The notes beneath the pieces are model-generated. The model searched no databases. It saw nothing but the letters and a program-made list of their open reading frames with translations, and was not told the origin of the DNA. Position numbers and translations under genes: made by a program. From Sporolactobacillus kofuensis (GTDB lineage: Bacteria; Bacillota; Bacilli; Bacillales; Sporolactobacillaceae), in contig NZ_JBHSTQ010000020.1 of NCBI RefSeq assembly GCF_042660205.1, positions 1 through 19,091 on the forward strand: DNA of 19,091 nt. The letters are read 5' to 3'. This document shows, piece after piece, positions 7,982-14,831 of this stretch (position 1 is the stretch's first letter; each line of letters begins with the position of its first letter).

Positions 7982-8458
7982 ATGATTCATCAGGTTCACA
8001 AAAAGCCTGCGTTTTGCTCTATTTTAATTCTTTTGCAAGGTATTCTAGGCTTGGGTGCACTCATTGGCGGTGGGGCTTTAATCATCTCTCCAGACGGTAC
8101 ACTTATTCAGATGCCGATCTCTCTATTAAAGTATAGTCCATTTTCCAATTTCCTCATTCCTGGCTTGATTTTATTCTTCATCCTAGGGGTTTATCCGGCT
8201 ATCGTTACCTTTTCACTTATCTATGAAAAACCGTTACCGTTTGTAACAACGTTAAATTTTGATCAATCCATGTATTGGGGCTGGAGTCATTCGCTATATA
8301 TAGGTTTTATCCTAATTCTTTGGATTACGATTGAAATGTACCTTATTCGAGGCATTGGGTTTGTACATGTGCTTTATATCATACTGGGTTTGTCTATTCT
8401 TGCTGTTGCATTAATACCTTCGGTGAGAAAGTACTACGATGTATCAAAAAATACTTAA
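7982..8458 (+). CDS. Small four-helix membrane protein of unknown function
   Basis: This 158-residue hydrophobic protein has four predicted membrane segments: residues about 10-33 (ILILLQGILGLGALIGG), 56-80 (LIPGLILFFILGVYPAIVTF), about 102-120 (LYIGFILILWITIEMYLI) and about 124-145 (VLYIILGLSILAVALIP). I do not recognise a named family. The start at 7982 has a strong RBS, GGGAGGG (7969-7975), six bases upstream. It begins 44 bases after the second permease stop in the same direction, so it is probably the last gene of the exporter operon. It may be an accessory or immunity-like partner, an inference from position. I see no clear terminator right after it. Confidence 0.75.
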   Translation: MIHQVHKKPAFCSILILLQGILGLGALIGGGALIISPDGTLIQMPISLLKYSPFSNFLIPGLILFFILGVYPAIVTFSLIYEKPLPFVTTLNFDQSMYWGWSHSLYIGFILILWITIEMYLIRGIGFVHVLYIILGLSILAVALIPSVRKYYDVSKNT

Positions 8459-8558
8459 CTTTTAACAGTGTTCATTTTCTGTTCATGTTTCTTTATTAGC
8501 ATAGAATTCAGGTGTTGAAGCAACTAAGACTTAAGACGTAAAGAAATTACGGCTAGAG

Positions 8559-8635
8559 TTACTGTAAAATTTTCAATGCTTTGTATAAAATGGATAACGA
8601 AAAGATTTTTACTTTCGTAAGTCGGTATTACAGTA
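8559..8635. promoter_or_regulatory. Repeated TTAC/GTAA dyads and candidate promoter before the RND gene
   Basis: TACTGTAA (8560-8567) recurs inverted as TTACAGTA (8628-8635), 68 bp away. The first is also part of a small palindrome TTAC-T-GTAA (8559-8567), and a second palindrome TTAC-TTTC-GTAA lies at 8609-8620. Between them is a -10-like TATAAA (8584-8589), with TTACTG 19 bp upstream as a poor -35. The layout suggests a regulated promoter with several binding sites for one dimeric regulator, whose gene is not adjacent. Confidence 0.4.
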
Positions 8636-8656
8636 TTTAAAAGGAGCGTTGTCTAG

Positions 8657-11600
8657 GTGCGAAAAATTATTTCTTTCTCAATGAAGAATAAGCTGGCGGT
8701 ATGGCTACTTACATTAGTTGTCATTATCGGCGGCATCTATGCCGGAACCAACATGAAAATGGAAACCATGCCGAGTTTCACGATCCCGGTTGTGAGTGTA
8801 TCCACCATGTACCAGGGTGCGGCACCGAATGAAATCGATGACAGCGTGACACAGCCGATCGAGCAGAAGCTTCAGGCACTACCAGGTGTTCAAAACGTAA
8901 GTTCGACCTCATCAACGGGTATGTCCTCAGTTGTTGTTGAATATGATTATGACCAAGACATGGATAAAGCGGTCAATGATATTAAGGAAGCTGTTGACCA
9001 GGTCAGTCTGCCGGATCAAGCCCAAAAGCCTAATGTGATGCGGATCAGCATGAATGCAATGCCTGTATACAGTTTGAGCGTTTCCGCAAAGCACTTATCA
9101 CTGGGCAAGCTGAGTGATCGTGTTGAAAACGATCTGTTACCAGAAGTTGAAAGTGTTGACGGTGTTTCTTCTGTTACTCTATCCGGTCAGCAGAAAGAGG
9201 ATATCCAAATTTCATTTAAAGCGAATCAATTAAAGAAATATGGACTTACTCAAGATAACGTAGTTAATTTAATTAAGGGAAATAATGTGTCCACGCCGCT
9301 TGGCCTTTACACGATTGACAAAAGTCAGAAATCAGTTGTCGTCAGTGGGAATATTCATTCCCTAGCGGATTTGAAGAACATGCGTATTCCTTATACACCA
9401 CAAGTTGGAACAGCAGCACAGTCCGCACAAACGCAAACCAGCATGCAATCTTCTGCAATGCAGCAAAACGCGCAGAATCAGGGGCAGAGTTCTGCAGCCA
9501 ATGGCCCATCAGCAACCGGAAATTCAGCGCTCGCATCGGTTAAATTACCGACCATCCAATTATCTGATGTTGCTGATGTCCAGCTGCAAAAGAAAGCAGA
9601 GTCGATTTCAAGAACGAATGGCGAACTTTCCATTGGACTCTCCGTTGTAAAAGGGGAGGATGCAAACACTGTTGACGTCGTAAATGGTGTGAAAAATAAA
9701 ATTGCAACCTTTAAGAAGAATTATCCACAGATTCATACGGAAGCAATGCTTGATCAAGGCAAGCCGATTCAACAATCTGTGAGTACGATGCTTGAGAAGG
9801 CGATATTCGGTGCGCTCTTCGCGATGCTTGTCATCCTTCTCTTCCTAAGAAACATTCGTACGACGCTCATTTCAGTGGTGTCAATCCCACTTTCACTGCT
9901 CATTGCGCTTATTCTGCTGAAACAGATGGATGTGACCTTGAATATTATGACCCTTGGTGCGATGACAATCGCCATAGGCCGAGTAGTTGACGACTCCATA
10001 GTGGTCATTGAAAACATCTACCGGCGAATGTCGTTATCAGACGAAAAATTAAAAGGGACTGAATTGATTCGAGAAGCAACGCATGAAATGTTCATCCCGA
10101 TTCTCTCTTCAACGATTGTAACGATTGCTGTATTCCTTCCAATGGCGCTTGTAACCGGAATTATCGGACAAATATTCTTGCCATTTGCATTGACGATCGT
10201 TTTCTCGCTGCTTGCTTCGTTGCTTGTAGCGATCACACTTGTTCCTATGCTTTCCAGCAGTATGTTTAAGAAGGGGCTAAAAAAGAAAACGCATAGTGAG
10301 GAGAGACCGGGGCGGTTAGCTTCCATATATCGCAAGCTTTTAAATGGGGCACTGAATCATAAATTACTGGTATTCGGTTCAGCAATGATCATTTTTGTCG
10401 CAAGTCTGTTCTTGGTTCCGCATATTGGTGCGAGCTTTATGCCGAATGATTCAGAAAAACAAATCATCCTCACATACAATCCGGATCCGGGTCAGACAGT
10501 TGGTGGTACGAAGAAGGTTGCGCTTCAAGCGGAGAAATACTTAGAGTCCAATAAGAATATGGAGAAAATCCAATACTCCATTGGTGGTTCCAGTTCTACT
10601 GCAATGTTCCAGTCTTCAGATAATCAGGCATTGTTTTTTGTCTCCTACAAAACAAGCACACCAAACTTTGATAAGCTGCAACAAAAGGTGCTTGATGAAC
10701 TCAACAACGAAAGCAGTCATGGACAGTGGAAGTTCCAGGACTTCGGTTCTGGATCAAGTTCGAACACGTTAACATTGTATGTGTACGGTGATACACTTAA
10801 CCAACTTCGTCCTGTGACTAATCGTGTCTTGAAGGTTGTAAAGAACGACAAAAACTTTACGCAAGCAGATTCCAGTCTGTCGAAATCTTTTGATCAATAT
10901 ACCATTGCTGCTGACCAGAAAAAGTTAGGTCAGAATGGCATTGCAGCTGGTCAGATTGCCCAGTCATTGCTCAGTTCAAGTAGTACCGCGAACAATCAGG
11001 CGATGACAACAATTAAACGTAATGGTGACGATCTGAATGTCTATCTCAAATCGGCCAATGACACAAACTTGGATTCGGTTAACGATCTTACAGACAAGAC
11101 AGTAACATCTGCAACCGGTCAACAAGTTAAAGTGAGTGATCTTGCAAAAGTTAATAAGGGCATTGCGCCGCAATCCATCACAAAACGTGACGGCAAGTTG
11201 TATGCGGAAATTACGGCTAAAGTGTCCGCTAAAAATGTTTCTGGAGCGACAACAGATCTACAGAAAAAAATTGATCAGTTAAATCTTCCAGATGGCGCTA
11301 GCGTCTCATTCTCTGGTGTTACAGAACAAATGAATGATTCCTTTAGTCAATTAGGGATGGCTATGTTGGCTGCGATCATTATTGTCTATTTCATCCTTGT
11401 TGTGACGTTCGGCGGAGGCTTGGCACCGTTTGCCATTCTCTTCTCATTGCCGTTTGCGATCATTGGCAGCTTGGTGGCGCTTCTAATTAGTGGGGAAACC
11501 ATCAGCGTATCCTCCATGATTGGTGCCCTCATGTTGATTGGGATTGTCATTACAAATGCCGTCGTACTCATCGATCGAGTGATTCATAAGGAAAACAACG

Positions 11601-11875
11601 GCCTAAGCACTCGAGAAGCAATGCTTGAAGCTGCAGGTACACGTATTCGACCGATCTTGATGACGGCCATTGCAACAATTTGTGCTTTGATCCCACTGGC
11701 AATCGGTATGGAAGGCAGCGGTGGTTTGATCTCGAAAGGACTCGCGGTAACAGTTATTGGCGGGATTACCAGTTCAACGATTCTGACACTGTTCATTGTG
11801 CCCATTGTCTATGAGGCTCTAATGAAATTGAAATCTAAATGGACACATAAGAGACGACAAACAGCTGAAGATTAA
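8657..11875 (+). CDS. swrC: RND (HAE1/AcrB-family) efflux transporter, SwrC/YerP-like
   Basis: This 1072-residue inner-membrane proton antiporter is of the length and type of B. subtilis SwrC (about 1065 residues), which exports surfactin and other amphiphiles. The N-terminal helix (FSMKNKLAVWLLTLVV) is followed by a porter domain beginning NMKMETMPSFTIPVV. TM2-TM6 begin near residue 380, with the proton-relay pair D445/D446 in VVDDSIVVIEN (equivalent to AcrB D407/D408). The second half repeats the layout, with TM7 near 571 and a second porter domain. TM8-TM12 run from about 905 to 1060. Start GTG 8657 follows AAGGAG (8641-8646). Residues 252-294 are a Gln/Ser/Ala-rich low-complexity insert. 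No membrane-fusion protein gene is adjacent, as is usual in Gram-positive bacteria. It appears monocistronic: a terminator follows immediately. Confidence 0.92.
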   Translation: MRKIISFSMKNKLAVWLLTLVVIIGGIYAGTNMKMETMPSFTIPVVSVSTMYQGAAPNEIDDSVTQPIEQKLQALPGVQNVSSTSSTGMSSVVVEYDYDQDMDKAVNDIKEAVDQVSLPDQAQKPNVMRISMNAMPVYSLSVSAKHLSLGKLSDRVENDLLPEVESVDGVSSVTLSGQQKEDIQISFKANQLKKYGLTQDNVVNLIKGNNVSTPLGLYTIDKSQKSVVVSGNIHSLADLKNMRIPYTPQVGTAAQSAQTQTSMQSSAMQQNAQNQGQSSAANGPSATGNSALASVKLPTIQLSDVADVQLQKKAESISRTNGELSIGLSVVKGEDANTVDVVNGVKNKIATFKKNYPQIHTEAMLDQGKPIQQSVSTMLEKAIFGALFAMLVILLFLRNIRTTLISVVSIPLSLLIALILLKQMDVTLNIMTLGAMTIAIGRVVDDSIVVIENIYRRMSLSDEKLKGTELIREATHEMFIPILSSTIVTIAVFLPMALVTGIIGQIFLPFALTIVFSLLASLLVAITLVPMLSSSMFKKGLKKKTHSEERPGRLASIYRKLLNGALNHKLLVFGSAMIIFVASLFLVPHIGASFMPNDSEKQIILTYNPDPGQTVGGTKKVALQAEKYLESNKNMEKIQYSIGGSSSTAMFQSSDNQALFFVSYKTSTPNFDKLQQKVLDELNNESSHGQWKFQDFGSGSSSNTLTLYVYGDTLNQLRPVTNRVLKVVKNDKNFTQADSSLSKSFDQYTIAADQKKLGQNGIAAGQIAQSLLSSSSTANNQAMTTIKRNGDDLNVYLKSANDTNLDSVNDLTDKTVTSATGQQVKVSDLAKVNKGIAPQSITKRDGKLYAEITAKVSAKNVSGATTDLQKKIDQLNLPDGASVSFSGVTEQMNDSFSQLGMAMLAAIIIVYFILVVTFGGGLAPFAILFSLPFAIIGSLVALLISGETISVSSMIGALMLIGIVITNAVVLIDRVIHKENNGLSTREAMLEAAGTRIRPILMTAIATICALIPLAIGMEGSGGLISKGLAVTVIGGITSSTILTLFIVPIVYEALMKLKSKWTHKRRQTAED

Positions 11876-11885
11876 AAGATCAAAT

Positions 11886-11925
11886 AAAAAAAGCTTTGGG
11901 TGATCCGAACCCCAAAGCTTTTTTT
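11886..11925. terminator. Bidirectional rho-independent terminator
   Basis: A perfect 10-bp stem, AAGCTTTGGG with CCCAAAGCTT, surrounds a 10-base loop (11901-11910). It is flanked by an A-run on the left and a T-run on the right. It terminates the RND transcript on the plus strand and could also stop minus-strand transcripts coming from the gene at 12154-12711. Confidence 0.88.
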
Positions 11926-11960
11926 GCAAGTAAAGAAAGCGTATAAATAATACATGTATC

Positions 11961-12105
11961 CAATCACAGTGTCTTGGCTGAGATTCAAAAGCGGAGGTGC
12001 GTGACCAGCGAGCCAGGCGAGACCCCGCAGGCATTAGCCTGTTCGAGGAGGCTCGGCAAGCGATTAACCGAAGGTTGAATCAGCATCAAAAAGACACAAT
12101 CCGAT
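11961..12105. repeat. Structured GC-rich intergenic element (Bacillales-type palindromic repeat)
   Basis: About 130 bases fold as nested arms. The outer arm pairs GTGTCTT (11969-11975) with AAGACAC (12091-12097). Next, CTGA and TTCAA (11978-11988) pair with TTGAATCAG (12075-12083) with a two-base bulge. Inside, CGAGCC (12009-12014) pairs with GGCTCG (12050-12055), enclosing a hairpin CAGGC-atta-GCCTG (12028-12041). A small hairpin AACC-gaa-GGTT lies at 12066-12076. The core words GAGACCCCGCAGG and GAGGAGGCTC are ones I recall from a high-copy intergenic repeat in Bacillaceae. It is markedly more GC-rich than its surroundings. It has no coding potential, and its function is unknown (mobile repeat or structured RNA). 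Confidence 0.6.
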
Positions 12106-12153
12106 GGCATATGGTCGGCGATTAAAGACCAGGAACATCAGGTTTTTCTTGTG

Positions 12154-12711
12154 TTAATTCATGTCTTCATTTTTCAACTTTTTTGCTAAATGTTGATTGG
12201 AAATTTGAATGTGATGGTCTATTTTTTTCAAGGATTGGATAATCTCTGATCGATCATTCCTTCTCAAAGCGTTTCTCAGATCACGGATCGCCCTATGATG
12301 TTGACTATAGCCATGGGTGTTGAAAAGTTGTTCAATTTTTTGCTTTGCTTCTTGTTTCGATAATTTGCCTAGCTTCACTTGTTGCTCGATTGCTTTGAGT
12401 TGTCCGGCATTTTCTTTAAGAATTTGCTCTCGTTTCTTCATGCACGCTTCTCGATGCCGTTGAAAGTCTCCGCTTTGACGCCATCGGTTCATTAGCTGTC
12501 GGTGAGTAGCGAGGTCTTTTTTCATCTGATGCGCGAGAGTGGCCGGAGCATATTGGTCAATAACATGAACAAGCCACTGACGATGTACTGCCTGTTCATT
12601 TTTTTGATTGGAATGAGCGTGGTATACTTTGTCCATACAGTGTGCATCGGTTGTGTGAGGGATGAGAATGAGCAGTAAGATGGTAAGAACGACAAGAATT
12701 GACCGTTTCAT
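12154..12711 (-). CDS. Small secreted helical protein, unknown function
   Basis: This 185-residue protein has a clear signal peptide (MKRSILVVLTILLLILIP, cleavage probably near residue 23 after TDA). The mature part is highly charged and almost wholly helical, rich in His, Gln and Lys. It carries two Cys (C25, C90) that could pair outside the cell. Residues about 104-130 (VKLGKLSKQEAKQKIEQLF) resemble the G-K-[LI]-[ST]-x-x-E-A repeat found in small exported DUF2680-type proteins, a weak resemblance only. No lipobox is present. The start at 12711 follows GGAGG (12719-12723) with seven bases of spacing. It stands alone, divergent from yitT. I cannot assign a function. Confidence 0.75.
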   Translation of the reverse strand: MKRSILVVLTILLLILIPHTTDAHCMDKVYHAHSNQKNEQAVHRQWLVHVIDQYAPATLAHQMKKDLATHRQLMNRWRQSGDFQRHREACMKKREQILKENAGQLKAIEQQVKLGKLSKQEAKQKIEQLFNTHGYSQHHRAIRDLRNALRRNDRSEIIQSLKKIDHHIQISNQHLAKKLKNEDMN

Positions 12712-12898
12712 GATCTAACCTCCGAATAATTTTTTCATAGTTTGCGCATCCGGACGTAAATGATGCAAAGAAAATGTTTGAGTGATGGCTGACTGTGTGG
12801 TAATTTGTAAATAATGGATGTTACACCATACAGATAATTCTAGTAAGGGTTATCGATGGATGCTCTTGCAAGGATGTAATGATGAAAGGAACGACACG

Positions 12899-13753
12899 AT
12901 GAAAGGAATATCACTTTTTCAAGAATTTAAAGTGTTAACAGTGGTTACCATTGGCGCCTTGTTAAATGCGGCTTCATTAAATATATTTCTTATTCCGGCA
13001 AAGGTACTGTCGGGAGGGGTTACAGGTATTGCTCAGTTGATCTCTGCGATGCTTGAGCCGACTTCATTTCACTTAAGTACCGGACTACTGCTCTTAATAT
13101 TAAATATTCCGGTTGCTTACGCAGGGTGGATTAAGGTGGGCCACCGTTTTACCTTATATAGTTCAATCAGTGTTGTTTTAACCACACTATTTATGGCGAT
13201 TATTCCGCTACATCCCTTAACGAATGATATCTTGTTAAATGCAGTATTTGGCGGTGTTGTTCAGGCAATTGGTGTTGGACTCACTCTTAAATTCGGTGCA
13301 TCAAGTGGCGGCATGGATATTATCGCCATGATCTTGACACGAGTGAAAGATCTTCCGATTGGTTCCTATATGTTTGTGCTGAATGGCGTTATTATTCTTG
13401 CAGCTGGATTCTTGTTTGGCTGGCGTCGTGCACTTTATACGTTGCTGCAATTATACGTCAGCATTCGTGTTGTTGATGCCATTCATACGAGCTATGTGAA
13501 ATTGACCGCATGGGTGGTAACGGATCATGCGCATGAACTTCAACAAGCGATCTCAGCACAAGTATACCGTGGCATTACGGTATTTCCTGCAAGGGGCGGT
13601 TACACGAATAAAGACAAAGAAGTACTGATGATTGTATTTACTCGATATGAATTGTATCGATTAAAGCAAATCATTAAAGAGGTTGATCCTCGTGCATTCA
13701 CCAATATTGTCGAAACAACGGATGTGTTTGGATTATTTGCTCGAAAGAAATAA
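12899..13753 (+). CDS. yitT: YitT-family membrane protein (DUF161/DUF2179)
   Basis: This 284-residue protein matches the YitT family in length (about 280). The N-terminal part has five or six membrane segments, starting EFKVLTVVTIGALLNAASLNIFL and including the conserved KVLSGGVTGIAQL, FGGVVQAIGVGLTLKFGASSGGMDIIA and GVIILAAGFLFGWRRALYTLL. The C-terminal 80 residues form the cytosolic DUF2179 domain (VYRGITVFPARGGYTNKDKEVLMIVFTR, ending DVFGLFARKK). ATG 12899 has AAAGGA (12885-12890) eight bases upstream; the frame is open to 12818 but no RBS supports that ATG. The family's transport role is not established. Several paralogues per genome are normal in Bacillus, so the symbol denotes the family and not orthology. 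Confidence 0.88.
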   Translation: MKGISLFQEFKVLTVVTIGALLNAASLNIFLIPAKVLSGGVTGIAQLISAMLEPTSFHLSTGLLLLILNIPVAYAGWIKVGHRFTLYSSISVVLTTLFMAIIPLHPLTNDILLNAVFGGVVQAIGVGLTLKFGASSGGMDIIAMILTRVKDLPIGSYMFVLNGVIILAAGFLFGWRRALYTLLQLYVSIRVVDAIHTSYVKLTAWVVTDHAHELQQAISAQVYRGITVFPARGGYTNKDKEVLMIVFTRYELYRLKQIIKEVDPRAFTNIVETTDVFGLFARKK

Positions 13754-13762
13754 TTCATCACC

Positions 13763-13786
13763 AGATCAATTCTATTAGATTGATCT
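13763..13786 (+). terminator. Hairpin downstream of yitT (weak terminator candidate)
   Basis: A perfect 8-bp stem, AGATCAAT with ATTGATCT, surrounds an 8-base loop and starts nine bases after the yitT stop. It is AT-rich and lacks a proper T-run (TGAATAAAG follows), so termination would be inefficient. It may instead stabilise the 3' end. Confidence 0.4.
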
Positions 13787-13903
13787 TGAATAAAGTATGT
13801 CGCGGACGATCCGTAAGCTCCTCGGTCAACGCACTGTCTACACTGTCTCACTTGTCCCGTACTCCAACAGGTATTTCGTATCTTTGCTGCATTTTTTATA
13901 ACA

Positions 13904-13937
13904 AAGTCCCCTCTAGAAATCGATCTTGAGGGGACTT
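13904..13937 (-). terminator. Terminator of the lysozyme-like gene
   Basis: A perfect 10-bp GC-rich stem, AAGTCCCCTC with GAGGGGACTT, surrounds a 14-base loop. It lies four bases past the stop of the minus-strand gene at 13942. Read on the minus strand, the stem runs into ACTTTGTTATAA, an imperfect T-run. On the plus strand no T-run follows, so it mainly serves the minus strand. Confidence 0.65.
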
Positions 13938-13941
13938 ACAT

Positions 13942-14541
13942 CTAGTCATCGTTTTTCTTTGCTAACTCACGTTTCTGCTTTTCATTCGTGTAGTAGCGCA
14001 TCACATGATTCACATACTCCGGATCACCATAACTTGTCCAATGTAACGCCTTTGCCTTCTCTTTTGAGAATTGTTGAGCGAGCTGAGGTGTGTACTTGCC
14101 TCCATGCAATTTGACATAATCAGAGAATCCAAGACCAAAGTTATAACTTTGGAGAGCGGTTGAAATGTTTCCGTTCGATTTAGTAAGCGCTTTTTTAAAG
14201 TATTCAGTCCCGAGTCGGATACTGGTTTCCGGTTTGTTAATCGAGTCTTTTGGTAATCCTTGACTCTCTGAAGCTTGCATTACATCAAGAGCTTTTCCTT
14301 TGGACTCCTGCATGGCAATGGCCATGATAAGATCGGTATAGTGTTCAATACCGTTGGCTTTCGCATACTTCGTGATGATTGGTCGATAGTTTTCAACTTC
14401 CGGACTGATCACGCGTTTATCATTAAGAAGAGGCACATGGTCCGCTTGTGGGCTATACATGCTTGAAATGATATACAGGAAAACGAAAGAAACTCCGATA
14501 AGCAGCAGAGAGGAAACAATGAGTGAACCTATTTTTCGCAT
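13942..14541 (-). CDS. Membrane-anchored lysozyme-family protein (CwlT-like muramidase fold)
   Basis: This 199-residue protein has one N-terminal membrane anchor (about 7-29) and an extracytoplasmic lysozyme-like domain. The features fit the bacterial 'lysozyme-like' family (PF13702, as in the N-terminal domain of CwlT): the catalytic Glu in LIMAIAMQESKG (E79), VMQASES with GLP, SIRLGTEYFKKAL, NISTALQSYNFGLGFSDYV, and a C-terminal DPEYVNHVMRYY. It should cleave glycan strands of peptidoglycan near the membrane, but there is no second peptidase domain and no phage or conjugation gene nearby, so a housekeeping wall-remodelling role is likelier. The RBS is AGGGATG-like just upstream of ATG 14541. 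It is probably monocistronic. Confidence 0.85.
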   Translation of the reverse strand: MRKIGSLIVSSLLLIGVSFVFLYIISSMYSPQADHVPLLNDKRVISPEVENYRPIITKYAKANGIEHYTDLIMAIAMQESKGKALDVMQASESQGLPKDSINKPETSIRLGTEYFKKALTKSNGNISTALQSYNFGLGFSDYVKLHGGKYTPQLAQQFSKEKAKALHWTSYGDPEYVNHVMRYYTNEKQKRELAKKNDD

Positions 14542-14575
14542 TTGTCATCCCTCAGCCTTTAGTACAGATATTCAA

Positions 14576-14604
14576 AGATTAGCGAATTGTGAACACGAGG
14601 TCAA
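14576..14604 (-). promoter_or_regulatory. Candidate promoter of the lysozyme-like gene
   Basis: On the minus strand, TTGACC (14599-14604, 5 of 6 to the -35 consensus) is followed after exactly 17 bp by TAATCT (14576-14581, 3 of 6 to the -10). It lies 35 bases before the start codon. Confidence 0.4.
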
Positions 14605-14653
14605 GTAGCGGAATAAATGAAAATAGTCAACGATGCTTCTCGTTTGACGCCAA

Positions 14654-14684
14654 TTGAAGCTCATTTTGTCTCGCTATCTATAAT
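14654..14684 (+). promoter_or_regulatory. Candidate promoter of the asparagine synthetase gene
   Basis: A consensus -10 TATAAT (14679-14684) is preceded by TTGAAG (14654-14659) with a long 19-bp spacer. It would leave a leader of about 140 bases before ATG 14832. That leader contains a small dyad, TTGAA-acaa-TTCAA (14716-14729), and a T-run (14751-14757), but I see no clear T-box or riboswitch. Confidence 0.4.
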
Positions 14685-14831
14685 CTTCAAAATAGAAAAC
14701 TGTTTTTCGACCGTCTTGAAACAATTCAACCCTACTGAGGTAAATTTAGCTTTTTTTCACCTGCCCATCTCTAGTGCATAAGATGACAAAGAGGTTAAGG
14801 CCCAATGATACAAGAAAGGGTGACATGCGTA

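Noticed and set aside
11941..12153. tRNA or known riboswitch in the GC-rich intergenic element
   Set aside because: It does not fold as a cloverleaf, there is no T-loop GTTCRA in place, and it lies between two gene 3' ends rather than upstream of a gene, so a cis-acting riboswitch is unlikely.
13787..13903. A small gene between yitT and the lysozyme-like gene
   Set aside because: The minus-strand open frame here overlaps the end of yitT and has no supported start or recognisable product.
13942..14541. Phage or ICE lysin
   Set aside because: The fold is shared with CwlT of ICEBs1, but there are no phage, conjugation, integrase or holin genes nearby and no second hydrolase domain.
14805..14831. 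Asparagine synthetase start at 14805
   Set aside because: It would place nine residues before the Met-Cys-Gly needed to free the catalytic N-terminal Cys.
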